64,000 bases of DNA from the NCBI RefSeq assembly GCF_024170405.1, contig NZ_JALJYC010000008.1, positions 1 through 64,000 on the forward strand, in the 5' to 3' direction. Every line of letters starts with the position of its first letter. Position 1 is the first letter of the stretch. A model generated the notes under the pieces. It was not told the origin of the DNA and did not search any database. It was given only the letters and a program-made list of their open reading frames with translations. The position numbers and the translations under genes were made by a program. This document shows, piece after piece, positions 49,237 through 58,035 of the stretch. This stretch comes from Neisseria perflava (GTDB taxonomy: Bacteria > Pseudomonadota > Gammaproteobacteria > Burkholderiales > Neisseriaceae).

Positions 49237-51312
49237 ATGAAAGCACTCAAGACATTTATCGTCTGGGGCATCGTGGTGCTGGCGGGTTTGGCCGCCTTTA
49301 CCACGCTTGCCATCCATCGCGGCGAGCAGGTCAGCGCAGTGTGGATGGTGGTGGCCGCCATCTCCGTTTACTGCATTGCCTACCGCTTTTACAGTTTGTT
49401 TATCGCCAACAAGGTGATGGAACTCGACCCCAACCGCCTTACCCCTGCCGAACGCCACAATGACGGCTTGGACTATGTGCCGACGCACAAAGGCGTGTTG
49501 TTCGGCCACCATTTTGCCGCGATTGCCGGCGCCGGCCCGTTGGTCGGCCCCGTATTGGCGGCGCAGATGGGCTATCTGCCGGGTACGCTGTGGATTATCT
49601 TCGGCGTGGTATTCGCCGGAGCGGTGCAGGATATGATGGTGTTGTTTGTGTCCATGCGCCGCGACGGTAAGTCACTGGGCGATATTGTCAAACAAGAGTT
49701 GGGCACGGTTGCGGGCGTGATTGCCTCTATCGGCATTCTGATGATTATGGTCATCATTATGGCGGTGCTGGCGCTGATTGTGGTCAAAGCCTTGGTACAC
49801 AGCCCGTGGGGGACGTTCACCATCGCCGCCACCATGCCGATAGCCTTGTTTATGGGTATTTACACCCGCTATATCCGTCCGGGCAAAATCGGCGAGATTT
49901 CCATTGTCGGCTTTATCCTGCTGATGTTGGCGATTATCTACGGCGAAGATGTGGCGCAAAGCGCCTACGGCCATTGGTTTGACCTGACCGGTATCCAGCT
50001 CACTTGGGCGATTATGATTTACGGCTTTGTCGCCGCCGTGTTGCCGGTGTGGTTGCTGCTGACCCCGCGTGACTACCTTTCCACCTTCCTGAAAATCGGT
50101 ACGATTGTGGCGCTGGCCATCGGCATTATTATTGTCGGCCCCGAGCTGAAAATGCCTGCCGTTACCCGCTTTATCGACGGCACCGGCCCGGTGTTCTCCG
50201 GCAATCTGTTCCCCTTCCTGTTTATTACCATCGCCTGCGGCGCGGTATCCGGTTTCCACGCGCTGATTTCTTCGGGCACAACCCCGAAAATGGTGGAAAA
50301 CGAAACCCATGTGCGCATGATTGGTTACGGCGGCATGATTATGGAGAGCTTTGTGGCGATTATGGCCTTGGCGGCTGCCTGCTCGCTGGATCCGGGCGTG
50401 TATTTCGCCATGAACAGCCCCACCGCCTTAATCAGCGCCGATGCCGTACAAGCGGCCGGTGTGATTACCAACCAGCTGGGCTTCCCGGTTGAAGCCTCTG
50501 CCTTGCTGCAAACCGCCAAAGACGTGGGCGAAAACACCATTCTGTCGCGTGCCGGCGGTGCGCCGACGCTGGCGGTGGGTATGGCCAACATCATGAGCCA
50601 GCTGATTGCCGGTGAAAACATGATGGCCTTCTGGTATCACTTCGCGCTGCTGTTTGAAGCCCTGTTTATTCTGACCGCCGTGGATGCGGGTACCCGCGTG
50701 GCACGCTTTATGATTCAGGACTTGGGCGGTATTTTCATCAAACCTTTCGGCAACACCGACTCGCTGCCCGCCAACCTGCTGGCTACCCTGATGGCCGTGG
50801 CATTGTGGGGTTACTTCCTCTACACCGGCGTGACCGATCCGCTGGGCGGTATCAACTCGCTGTGGCCGCTTTTCGGTATCGGCAACCAAATGCTGGCGGG
50901 TGTCGCGCTGATTATGGTCAGCGTGGTGCTGGTGAAAATGAAAAAAGAGCGTTATGTGTGGGTATCATTGATTCCGGCCTTGGCGATTTTGTTTGTGACC
51001 GTATATGCCAGTTTGCAAAAACTGTTCCACAGCGATGCCAAAATCAGCTTCTTGGCGCATGCGGCCAAATTCAAAGACGCAGCCGCACGCGGCGAAATCC
51101 TTGCTCCGGCTAAAGACGTGGCGCAAATGCACCAAATCGCCTTTAACGACTATGTCAACTCCGGCCTGACCGTGTTGTTCCTGTCGGTGGTGGTATTTGT
51201 CGGCCTGTACGGTTTGAAAGTCGCCTTCAAAGCGCGCAAAGTCGGCTGGCCGACTGCCAAAGAAGTGCCCGCCGTTTACCGCAATGAAGCCGTTAAAAAT
51301 GAACAGGCTTAA
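49237..51312 (+). CDS. cstA: Carbon starvation protein A/pyruvate-peptide transporter, tandem copy 2
   Basis: Second CstA, 691 residues from ATG 49237 (MKALKTFIVWGIVVLAG) with an AAAGGA ribosome binding site. It is very similar to copy 1 throughout, including GHHFAAIAGAGPLVGPVLAA and DPLGGINSLWPLFGIGNQML, but differs in periplasmic and cytoplasmic loops, for example around residues 230-260 and 410-450. The frame upstream to 49189 is not conserved. It may transport a different substrate or be differently regulated; its upstream region has more TATGTTAA motifs than that of copy 1. Confidence 0.93.
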   Translation: MKALKTFIVWGIVVLAGLAAFTTLAIHRGEQVSAVWMVVAAISVYCIAYRFYSLFIANKVMELDPNRLTPAERHNDGLDYVPTHKGVLFGHHFAAIAGAGPLVGPVLAAQMGYLPGTLWIIFGVVFAGAVQDMMVLFVSMRRDGKSLGDIVKQELGTVAGVIASIGILMIMVIIMAVLALIVVKALVHSPWGTFTIAATMPIALFMGIYTRYIRPGKIGEISIVGFILLMLAIIYGEDVAQSAYGHWFDLTGIQLTWAIMIYGFVAAVLPVWLLLTPRDYLSTFLKIGTIVALAIGIIIVGPELKMPAVTRFIDGTGPVFSGNLFPFLFITIACGAVSGFHALISSGTTPKMVENETHVRMIGYGGMIMESFVAIMALAAACSLDPGVYFAMNSPTALISADAVQAAGVITNQLGFPVEASALLQTAKDVGENTILSRAGGAPTLAVGMANIMSQLIAGENMMAFWYHFALLFEALFILTAVDAGTRVARFMIQDLGGIFIKPFGNTDSLPANLLATLMAVALWGYFLYTGVTDPLGGINSLWPLFGIGNQMLAGVALIMVSVVLVKMKKERYVWVSLIPALAILFVTVYASLQKLFHSDAKISFLAHAAKFKDAAARGEILAPAKDVAQMHQIAFNDYVNSGLTVLFLSVVVFVGLYGLKVAFKARKVGWPTAKEVPAVYRNEAVKNEQA

Positions 51313-51502
51313 ACAGCGCCTAAAACGCATTTGGCAAACGGCACGCCTGAGCGCCAACCTGATGGCGGGCGTGCCGGACTATGACAATTATGTCGCGCAG
51401 CAGCGCAAACATAATCCCAATGCGCCGGTAATGAGCAAGCTGCAATTTTTAGACTATTGCAGCAAGCGCAGAAGCGGCAGCGGCGGAGGGAAATGCTGCT
51501 GA
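51299..51502 (+). CDS. YbdD/YjiX family small protein, copy 2
   Basis: Paralogue of the first ybdD-like gene, with SANLMAGVPDYDNYV, HNPNAPVMSKLQFLDYC and the C-terminal GGGKCC. By alignment with unit 1 the ATG at 51299 (MNRLKQRLKRIW), which overlaps cstA by 14 bases, corresponds to the copy 1 start and gives 67 residues. An ATG at 51284 in the same frame would give 72. The start is uncertain by these 5 codons. Confidence 0.85.
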   Translation: MNRLKQRLKRIWQTARLSANLMAGVPDYDNYVAQQRKHNPNAPVMSKLQFLDYCSKRRSGSGGGKCC

Positions 51503-51528
51503 ATGTGCAGGCGTGAAGGCCGTCTGAA

Positions 51529-51559
51529 AAATCCCGTATCGGTCATCGGTACGGGATTT
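51529..51559 (+). terminator. Terminator after cstA-ybdD unit 2
   Basis: AAATCCCGTA (51529-51538) pairs with TACGGGATTT (51550-51559), preceded by an AG-DUS that is not part of the stem. Confidence 0.7.
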
Positions 51560-51598
51560 GTTTATTGGAGGAGGGCATACGGATAAATCGGATACAGC

Positions 51599-51638
51599 AA
51601 GGCCGTCTGAAAATCGAAATAGATTTTCAGACGGCCTT
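51599..51638 (-). terminator. DUS-pair terminator of the membrane protein gene
   Basis: Arms 51599-51615 and 51622-51638 form a 17-bp stem, downstream of the minus-strand gene that ends at 51667. Confidence 0.75.
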
Positions 51639-51666
51639 TGCAAAGTGTCGCGGATAAATGGTCGGC

Positions 51667-52335
51667 TTAATGCTTGCTGTCCGGCAGGGTTTGGCGCTCA
51701 TACAGAATGACGGCGATACACAAAATAACCGGCAGAATCATCTCGGTCGATTCTTCAAACGCCTGCACCAACACAACGCTGCGGGGCGGGAGCGTGATGT
51801 TGAAGATTTCCTGCAAATCCGAGTTCAGGCGGTCGGCAAATTTGCTGATAACCAGCAAAACAAAACCCAAAGCCGTATAACCGTAGGCGGGGTTGCGCGG
51901 TTTGCGGCTGCGTTTGAACGAGATAACAAAGGTTTTAATCAGGTAAAACGCCAAGGCCAAAATCGCTAGGGCGAATATGCCGCCGATGATTTTGTGCGAC
52001 AAAGGCTCGATGTCGGTGAAATAGAAATTACTGCGCAAAAAATGCGTGCTTTGGCCTTCGACTTGGAAAAACGATTTGTGCATGTCCATCTCGCGCAGAC
52101 CGAACAAAACGGCCATGACCGCCGAAGCCAAGCGTGTGGGCAGAGCCATGCGCCCGAACAGGTAGAACAGCGCCAGCAGAAACCACAGCAGCGGGCTTAA
52201 AATTTCAATCGTGCCTTCTTCGCTGAATGCGAATACAGCCAAATCCAGCGGGGCGAAGATGGCGATGTGGTAGATAAACGCCCAATAAACCAGCAACAGC
52301 AGCAGGGTTATCAGGATATGGCGGGAGGGTTTCAT
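51667..52335 (-). CDS. Integral membrane protein of unknown function
   Basis: I do not recognise this 222-residue protein. It has about six hydrophobic helices: about 7-28 (ILITLLLLLVYWAFIYHIAI), 45-62, 70-80, 113-138, 150-165 and 193-213. Between helices 3 and 4 lies a polar segment (EMDMHKSFFQVEGQSTHFLR), and FADRLNSDLQEIF lies before the last helix. Conserved-looking charged residues inside the membrane (E near 200 in AFEESTEM) hint at a functional site. It stands alone between the cstA units and glnA, with its own DUS terminator. Confidence 0.75.
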   Translation of the reverse strand: MKPSRHILITLLLLLVYWAFIYHIAIFAPLDLAVFAFSEEGTIEILSPLLWFLLALFYLFGRMALPTRLASAVMAVLFGLREMDMHKSFFQVEGQSTHFLRSNFYFTDIEPLSHKIIGGIFALAILALAFYLIKTFVISFKRSRKPRNPAYGYTALGFVLLVISKFADRLNSDLQEIFNITLPPRSVVLVQAFEESTEMILPVILCIAVILYERQTLPDSKH

Positions 52336-52451
52336 GATTTTTCCGCTGGTCAGAAGAGTCAGCTATTTTACGCCGTTTGGCGGCTAAACGTCAGTTTTCT
52401 TTTGCGGGCGGTGCGCTTGCGTTATCTGCGGCTTGTTGCTGCTAGCAAAAT

Positions 52452-52501
52452 AAAGGCCGTCTGAAACAAGGAAACCGAAGTTTCAGCGTTTCAGACGGCC
52501 T
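52452..52501 (-). terminator. DUS-pair terminator after glnA
   Basis: AAGGCCGTCTGAAAC (52452-52466) faces GTTTCAGACGGCCTT (52487-52501), with inner GAAAC/GTTTC. Confidence 0.75.
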
Positions 52502-52524
52502 TGGGTTGATTGCGGATTCAGGTA

Positions 52525-53943
52525 TTACAGGCTGTAATACATTTCAAATTCCAGCGGGTGCGGCGCCATTTGGATACGGCGCACGTCTTCTTCTTTGAAG
52601 GCGATATAGCTTTCCACCCAGTCTTTGCTGAACACGCCGCCGCGCAGCAGGAATTCGTGGTCGGCTTTCAGCGCAGCCAAGGCTTCGCCCAAAGAGGCGC
52701 ACACGGTCGGTACCAAAGCGTCTTCTTCCGGCGGCAGGTCATACAGGTTTTTGGTGGCCGGATCGCCCGGATGGATTTTGTTTTGAATGCCGTCGAGACC
52801 GGCCATCAGCAGTGCGGCAAAGGCCAGATACGGGTTGGCGGTCGGATCGGGGAAACGCGCTTCGATACGGCGGGCTTTGACGCTGTTGACCGACGGAATG
52901 CGGATAGACGCAGAACGGTTTTTGGCAGAATAGGCCAATTTGACCGGCGCTTCAAAGTGCGGCACGAGGCGTTTGTAGGAGTTGGTCGAAGGGTTGGTAA
53001 TCGCATTCAGGGCTTTGGCGTGTTTGATGATACCGCCGATGTAGTAGAGGGCGGTGTCGCTCAAACCGGCATAGCCGTCGCCGGCAAACAGGTTTTGGCC
53101 GTCTTTCCAAATGGATTGGTGCACGTGCATGCCGCTGCCGTTGTCGCCCATAATCGGTTTGGGCATAAAGGTGGCGGTTTTACCGAAATTGTGCGCAACA
53201 TTGAGGATGACGTATTTCATGTCTTGGGTTTGGTCGGCGCGTTTGACCAAAGTGCCGAATTTGGTGCCGATTTCCATCTGGCTGCCGGTACCCACTTCGC
53301 CGTGGTGTACTTCTACTTCAATGCCGATTTCTTCCAAGATGTTGACCATGGCCGAACGCAAGTCTTGGCCGCCGTCAACCGGCGCAACCGGTGCGTAGCC
53401 GCCTTTGACCATCGGGCGGTGGCCTGTATTTTGGCCATCGTAGTGTTTGCCGCTGGACCAGGCGCCGCTTTCGGAAGTGATTTCGTAACGGGTTTTGTGC
53501 ATAGAGGTTTCAAATTCTACGCCGTCAAACACGAAAAATTCAGGCTCGGGGCCGAAGAACGCAGTATCGCCGATACCGGAAGATTTCAGGTAGGCTTCGG
53601 CACGGCGGGCGATGGAGCGCGGGTCGCGGTCGTAGCCTTGGCCATCGGCCGGGTCAATCACATCGCAGGTAATGACCACGGTGGTGTCGTCGTAAAACGG
53701 GTCGATAAAGGCGGTAGAAGCGTCAGGACGCAGCTGCATGTCGGAAGCCTGCACGCCTTTCCAGCCGCCCATAGAAGAGCCGTCGAACGCCTGACCGTTT
53801 TCAAACCAGTCTTCAGGGTCGTCCAGCACAATGCGGGCGGGAATGGTAAAGTGGTGTTGCTTTCCCTTGGTGTCGGTAAAGCGCAAATCGACAAAGCGGG
53901 CTTCGCTCTCTTCAATCAGTTTTACAACGTCTTTGATGGACAT
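52525..53943 (-). CDS. glnA: Glutamine synthetase, type I
   Basis: ATP-dependent condensation of ammonia and glutamate into glutamine; the central nitrogen-assimilation enzyme. The 472 residues include FDGSSMGGWKGVQASDM, FGPEPEFF, GDNGSGMHVHQSIWK, NRSASIRIP and the adenylylation site TKNLYDLPPEE, so regulation by GlnE-type adenylylation is expected. An AGGAGCTGAC ribosome binding site precedes the ATG. No ntrBC or glnB genes are nearby. The length fits the dodecameric class. Confidence 0.97.
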   Translation of the reverse strand: MSIKDVVKLIEESEARFVDLRFTDTKGKQHHFTIPARIVLDDPEDWFENGQAFDGSSMGGWKGVQASDMQLRPDASTAFIDPFYDDTTVVITCDVIDPADGQGYDRDPRSIARRAEAYLKSSGIGDTAFFGPEPEFFVFDGVEFETSMHKTRYEITSESGAWSSGKHYDGQNTGHRPMVKGGYAPVAPVDGGQDLRSAMVNILEEIGIEVEVHHGEVGTGSQMEIGTKFGTLVKRADQTQDMKYVILNVAHNFGKTATFMPKPIMGDNGSGMHVHQSIWKDGQNLFAGDGYAGLSDTALYYIGGIIKHAKALNAITNPSTNSYKRLVPHFEAPVKLAYSAKNRSASIRIPSVNSVKARRIEARFPDPTANPYLAFAALLMAGLDGIQNKIHPGDPATKNLYDLPPEEDALVPTVCASLGEALAALKADHEFLLRGGVFSKDWVESYIAFKEEDVRRIQMAPHPLEFEMYYSL

Positions 53944-54195
53944 GGTGTCAGCTCCTGGTGGGATGGGGAATCACGAATGCATTATTCTAGCACGGTTTGA
54001 CAAGGCTATCATAGGCAGAGGCCGTCTGAAAAACGCGGGCTGCGGATTCGGATAATCGAACCGCCCGAATATAGTTTCAGACGGCCAAATTGTCAACAAT
54101 TTCATGCCCGACGGTATTTGGCGCAAAGCAATGCCGTTTGTCGAAAACGCCGTTATAATACGGTTTTCATATTGACATCATTAAGAGCAGAAACC

Positions 54196-55008
54196 ATGAG
54201 CCAGAAACCGCGTTATGCCGTCTTCGGCAATCCCGTCGCCCACAGCAAATCGCCGCAAATCCATCAGGAGTTTGCCAAGCAGGAGCAGGTGGCGATTGAC
54301 TATGACCGTATTTACGCGGATATCGGCGGTTTTGCCGAGGCTGTCCGTCAATTTTTTGCCGAAGGCGGCTTGGGTGCGAATGTGACCGTGCCGTTTAAAT
54401 TGGATGCCTTTAATTTTGTGGACGAACACTCCGAGCGCGCGCTGGCGGCGGGCGCGGTCAACACCATTATCCCGCTGGGCAACGGCCGCTTCCGTGGCGA
54501 CAACAGCGACGGCGTCGGCTTGGTCAACGACATTATCCAAGCGCAGGGCGTGGCGGTGGAAGGCAAGCATGTGCTGCTGATTGGCGCGGGCGGCGCGGTG
54601 CGCGGCGTGATTCCCGTGTTGCAGACCAAAAATCCCGCTTCCATTACCATCACCAACCGCACGCATGAAAAAGCGCAGCAGGTGGCCGAACGCTTCGGCA
54701 TTCAGGCTGTGCCGATGGACGAATTGCCCGCCGCGCATTTCGACATCATCATCAACGGCTCGTCCGGCGGCTTGAGTGGCGAACTGCCTGCCGTTGCGCC
54801 GGCCGTGTTTGCCCGCTGCGAGTTGGCCTACGACATGGTGTACGGCAAGGAATTCGAGCCTTTTCTGCATTTTGCGCATACATCCGGCGCGGCCAAAACC
54901 GCCGATGGGCTGGGTATGCTGGTCGGTCAGGCTGCCTTTTCCTATTGGCTGTGGCGCGGTTTCGATCCCGACATCAAATCCGTATTTGAGTATATGAAAG
55001 ATTTGTAA
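54196..55008 (+). CDS. aroE: Shikimate dehydrogenase AroE
   Basis: NADPH-dependent reduction of 3-dehydroshikimate to shikimate in aromatic amino acid synthesis. From ATG 54196 (MSQKPRYAVFGNPVAHSKSP) it has 270 residues, with the substrate motif SKSPQIH, NVTVPFK (catalytic lysine), GAGGAVRGV for NADP and DGLGMLVGQA near the C-terminus. A TATAAT hexamer at 54152-54157 may be its -10 element. mtgA follows after two bases, so the two are co-transcribed. Confidence 0.96.
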   Translation: MSQKPRYAVFGNPVAHSKSPQIHQEFAKQEQVAIDYDRIYADIGGFAEAVRQFFAEGGLGANVTVPFKLDAFNFVDEHSERALAAGAVNTIIPLGNGRFRGDNSDGVGLVNDIIQAQGVAVEGKHVLLIGAGGAVRGVIPVLQTKNPASITITNRTHEKAQQVAERFGIQAVPMDELPAAHFDIIINGSSGGLSGELPAVAPAVFARCELAYDMVYGKEFEPFLHFAHTSGAAKTADGLGMLVGQAAFSYWLWRGFDPDIKSVFEYMKDL

Positions 55009-55010
55009 CG

Positions 55011-55712
55011 ATGTTCCGTCTCATCAAATGGCTGATAGCCCTGCCTGTGGCGGTGTTTATTTTTTTCAACGCCTATGTTTACGGCAACATCCTGACCTAC
55101 CGCGCCATTGCGCCGCACCAAACCGCGTTTATGGGCATGCGCATGAAGCAGTTTCAAGAAGAAGGGCGCGATGTGGCGCTGGATTACCGCTGGGTGCCTT
55201 ACGAGCGCATTTCCACCAACCTGAAAAAAGCCCTGATTGCCTCCGAAGACGCCAAATTCGCCGAACACGCCGGTTTCGACTGGAGCGGCATTCAAAGCGC
55301 CATCAAACGCAATGAAAAAAGCGGCGAAGTGAAAGCGGGCGGTTCGACCATCAGCCAGCAGTTGGCGAAAAATTTGTTTTTGAACGACAGCCGCAGCTAC
55401 ATCCGCAAGGGCGAAGAGGCGGCGATTACCGCCATGATGGAAGCCGTTACCGACAAAGACCGCATTTTCGAGCTGTATTTGAACGTCATCGAATGGGATT
55501 ACGGCGTGTTCGGCGCGGAAGCGGCGGCACAGAAGTTCTACAAAAAACCGGCCGACAATCTGACCAAGCAGCAGGCCGCCAAACTCGCCGCCCGCGTGCC
55601 CGCGCCGCTGTTTTACGCCGACAATCCGAAAAGCAAACGCTTACGCGCCAAAACCAATATCATTTTGCGGCGCATGGGTTCGGCGGAATTGCCGGAAACG
55701 GATACGGAATAA
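55011..55712 (+). CDS. mtgA: Monofunctional peptidoglycan glycosyltransferase MtgA
   Basis: Polymerises lipid II into glycan strands. The 233 residues have one N-terminal transmembrane anchor (about 6-26), then the GT51 domain with the catalytic motif ASEDAKFAEHAGFDW (the glutamate in SED), KAGGSTISQQLAKNLFL and ILELYLNVIEWDYGVFGAEAAA-like sequence. No transpeptidase domain is present, as expected. It is coupled to aroE, a common pairing. Confidence 0.95.
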   Translation: MFRLIKWLIALPVAVFIFFNAYVYGNILTYRAIAPHQTAFMGMRMKQFQEEGRDVALDYRWVPYERISTNLKKALIASEDAKFAEHAGFDWSGIQSAIKRNEKSGEVKAGGSTISQQLAKNLFLNDSRSYIRKGEEAAITAMMEAVTDKDRIFELYLNVIEWDYGVFGAEAAAQKFYKKPADNLTKQQAAKLAARVPAPLFYADNPKSKRLRAKTNIILRRMGSAELPETDTE

Positions 55713-55731
55713 AGGTGTTACCGTATTGGGG

Positions 55732-55771
55732 AAAGGCCGTCTGAAACGGAAATCCGTTTCAGACGGCCTTT
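55732..55771 (+). terminator. DUS-pair terminator after mtgA
   Basis: Perfect 19-bp arms (55732-55750 and 55753-55771) with AG-DUS. Confidence 0.8.
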
Positions 55772-55823
55772 CATTTAGATTATAATGAAACCTCACCGAT
55801 ACCGACAAACAGGAGGAAATGAT

Positions 55824-56237
55824 ATGAAAAGCATTAAAGAACGTGCCGACGTGACTTTGGCGGCAGCGCAAAAGTTGATTGCCTTCAGCGTAGATTACGC
55901 CGAGCAACGCCAACTGAACCTCGCCATCGCCGTGGTGGACAGCAGCGGCCAGCCGGTGGCCTTCGCGCGTATGGACGGTGCGGCTTTGGTTACCAGCGAA
56001 GTGGCTTTAGGCAAGGCCAAAGCCGCCGCTTATCTGAAAGCGCCGTCCAAATTATTTGAAGATTTTGTCAACAGCGGCGCAACGTCGATGTTGAGTACGC
56101 CCAACGTCTTGCCCTTGCAAGGCGGTGAGCCGCTGCTGTGGGACGGTTTGGTGGTCGGCGCGGTCGGGGTCAGCGGTGCCGACGGCGATACCGACAACCA
56201 AACTGCGCAGGCGATTGCGGGCGTGTTTGCCGATTAA
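55824..56237 (+). CDS. GlcG/HbpS family heme-binding or cofactor-binding protein
   Basis: Small protein of the GlcG/HbpS/PduO C-terminal family (DUF336). The 137 residues from ATG 55824, which has an AGGAGGAAAT ribosome binding site, include AQKLIAFSVDYAEQRQLNLAIAVVD and the family segment GEPLLWDGLVVGAVGVSGA. Relatives bind heme or cobalamin or accompany glycolate oxidase, but no such neighbours are here. The earlier open frame to 55785 is not preferred. A DUS terminator follows. Confidence 0.85.
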   Translation: MKSIKERADVTLAAAQKLIAFSVDYAEQRQLNLAIAVVDSSGQPVAFARMDGAALVTSEVALGKAKAAAYLKAPSKLFEDFVNSGATSMLSTPNVLPLQGGEPLLWDGLVVGAVGVSGADGDTDNQTAQAIAGVFAD

Positions 56238-56255
56238 TGGTTTTTTGAATACGTT

Positions 56256-56300
56256 AAAAAGGCCGTCTGAAACGGATATTTCGTTTCAGACGGCCTTTTT
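56256..56300 (+). terminator. DUS-pair terminator of the GlcG-family gene
   Basis: Perfect 19-bp arms (56256-56274 and 56282-56300), followed by T. Confidence 0.8.
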
Positions 56301-56355
56301 TTCATAGTGCAATTATTTATAGTGCAATTATTTAAAAACCAAATCATCGATACGG

Positions 56356-56419
56356 TGTAGCTTGGGTTGTAAACCCAACATTTATCTAAACTTCCGTTGG
56401 GATTTCATCCCAACCTACG
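56356..56419. repeat. Intergenic palindromic repeat, copy R3
   Basis: CTTGGGTTGTAAACCCAACA faces TTGGGATTTCATCCCAACCT. It is nearly the reverse complement in layout of copy R2 and close to R4. Confidence 0.65.
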
Positions 56420-56474
56420 CAGTTTGGTTTTTTACTTATTTCACTATACATTTTGTGTATCAACGTCATGGCGC

Positions 56475-57965
56475 TTACCCGTGTTTTTCAGCCATAAATT
56501 CTGCCAAGGCCGTCTGAACCTTTTCCACAACCGGCTGCCATGACAGGGTTTCGTCTTGGCGGAACAGGCGCAGGCTGTCGTACCAGACGCTGTCTTCGCG
56601 CTTGAGCAGCCAGCGGAAGTCGGGCAGGTAGGTAATCATCAGCCAAGTCGGTTTGCCCATCGCCGCCGCCAAATGCGCCACGGAGCTGTCGATGGTGATG
56701 ATTAAATCCATTTTCGACAAGAGGCCGGCGGTGTCGGAAAAGTCGGCCAAATCCTTATCCCACAAGCTCAGGTTGGGGATTTTTGCGGCGCGGACACGGT
56801 CGTGCGGCGTGATGTCTTTTTGCAGGCAGTGGAAATCGGCGTCGGCGGCAAACAGCGGCATGATGGTGCTTAACCCAACGCTGCGCTGGTGGTCGCGGGC
56901 ATTGGTTTTCGAGCCAGCCCAGGCAATGCCGATTTTCGGTTTGTGCGACACGGGGATTTTAATGCGCCATTTTTTTTGGTACTCGGGTTCGGCTTCCAGA
57001 TACGCGCCCGGATTGGGGATGGAATCTACCGTTGTATGGAAATAATGCGGCAGGCTCATCATCGACACTTGGCAGTAATCGTTTTTCGACAACTGATCGC
57101 CCGATTGGACGGAGGAAATGCCGTAACGCGCCAGATTGTAGCCCAGCAGCCGTTGCAGCGGTTGGGCATTGCATACGGTTACTTTCATGCCGCGTTTTTG
57201 CGCTTCAAAGGCGTAGCGCAAAAACTGAATATTGTCGCCAAAGCCTTGCTCGGTGTAAATCAGCAGGGTTTTATCGTCGCCCAATTCGTTTTGCGGCCAA
57301 CGCGGTAAATCGGGTACGGGACTGCCCACGGAAGACGTGCCCATTTGCAAACGGCGCTCGTAAGTCGCCCAGCCTTCTTCGTATTGCTCCAGCAGCAGCA
57401 TTTGCAGCGCTTTTCTGACCCACGTCAAATGGTTTTCCGGGTCGAGTTCGGCCGAACGCGCCAAATCAGCCAGCGATTCTTGGTGCAGGCCGAGTTCGCC
57501 GAGTATGCGCCCACGGTGGAAATAGCCGCTGAAATCTTGCGGATATTGGGCGATATAGCCGTCAAACATGGCTTTGAGCGCAAGAAAATCTTCGCGGGTT
57601 TCGGCAACCGCTTCGCGGGCGGCTAAGTAGAAAAGATGGGTGTTGCGGGTGGGGTTGAGCTTGTAGGCTTTGTGAAAATAGCCGGCGGCCACGTGCGGAT
57701 TGTGGCGTTTTTTAAACAGCTGGCCGAGTTGGAAATAAATTTCCGAATCCTCGGGCGCGGCTTTCAGGGCTTGGCGCAAATCGGCTTCAGCTTCGTCAAG
57801 CCGTCCGGCCTGCAAGAGGGCGTTGGCGTTCAGCGTCAGAAACTTGGGGTGTCCGGTGCAGTGGGGGGCGAGTTGCTGCAACAGGGCGGCCGCTTCTTCG
57901 TAGCGGTTTTGAATCAGCAGTTGCTCGGTTTGGGCGAAATATTGGCGGAGTTCTTCGGTATTCAT
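56475..57965 (-). CDS. TPR protein with C-terminal glycosyltransferase (GT9/GT41-like) domain
   Basis: Fusion of N-terminal tetratricopeptide repeats (about residues 1-200, for example YFQLGQLFKKRHNPHVAAGYFHKAY) with a C-terminal glycosyltransferase-like domain (about 230-490). The latter has EQGFGDNIQFLRY at 239-251, KIGIAWAG at 344-351 and TIDSSVAHLAAAMGKPTW at 424-441, which resemble heptosyltransferase (GT9) and OGT-like nucleotide-sugar-binding motifs. Such TPR-GT proteins glycosylate proteins in some bacteria; target and donor are unknown here. It stands alone between a palindromic repeat and hemL. Confidence 0.78.
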   Translation of the reverse strand: MNTEELRQYFAQTEQLLIQNRYEEAAALLQQLAPHCTGHPKFLTLNANALLQAGRLDEAEADLRQALKAAPEDSEIYFQLGQLFKKRHNPHVAAGYFHKAYKLNPTRNTHLFYLAAREAVAETREDFLALKAMFDGYIAQYPQDFSGYFHRGRILGELGLHQESLADLARSAELDPENHLTWVRKALQMLLLEQYEEGWATYERRLQMGTSSVGSPVPDLPRWPQNELGDDKTLLIYTEQGFGDNIQFLRYAFEAQKRGMKVTVCNAQPLQRLLGYNLARYGISSVQSGDQLSKNDYCQVSMMSLPHYFHTTVDSIPNPGAYLEAEPEYQKKWRIKIPVSHKPKIGIAWAGSKTNARDHQRSVGLSTIMPLFAADADFHCLQKDITPHDRVRAAKIPNLSLWDKDLADFSDTAGLLSKMDLIITIDSSVAHLAAAMGKPTWLMITYLPDFRWLLKREDSVWYDSLRLFRQDETLSWQPVVEKVQTALAEFMAEKHG

Positions 57966-57976
57966 GGCGGGTATTA

Positions 57977-58013
57977 AAGGCCGTCTGAAAATTTCAGAAT
58001 TTCAGACGGCCTT
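57977..58013 (-). terminator. DUS-pair terminator after hemL
   Basis: Arms 57977-57990 and 58000-58013 form a 14-bp stem immediately downstream of hemL and upstream of the TPR gene. Confidence 0.75.
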
Positions 58014-58035
58014 GTTCAGACAGTTAAAAAACCAA

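Noticed and set aside
52510..54000. 496-codon open frame antisense to glnA
   Set aside because: It mirrors glnA codon structure, has low-complexity Val/Gly/Arg/Phe composition and no recognisable domain, and lacks a ribosome binding site. glnA itself is unambiguous.
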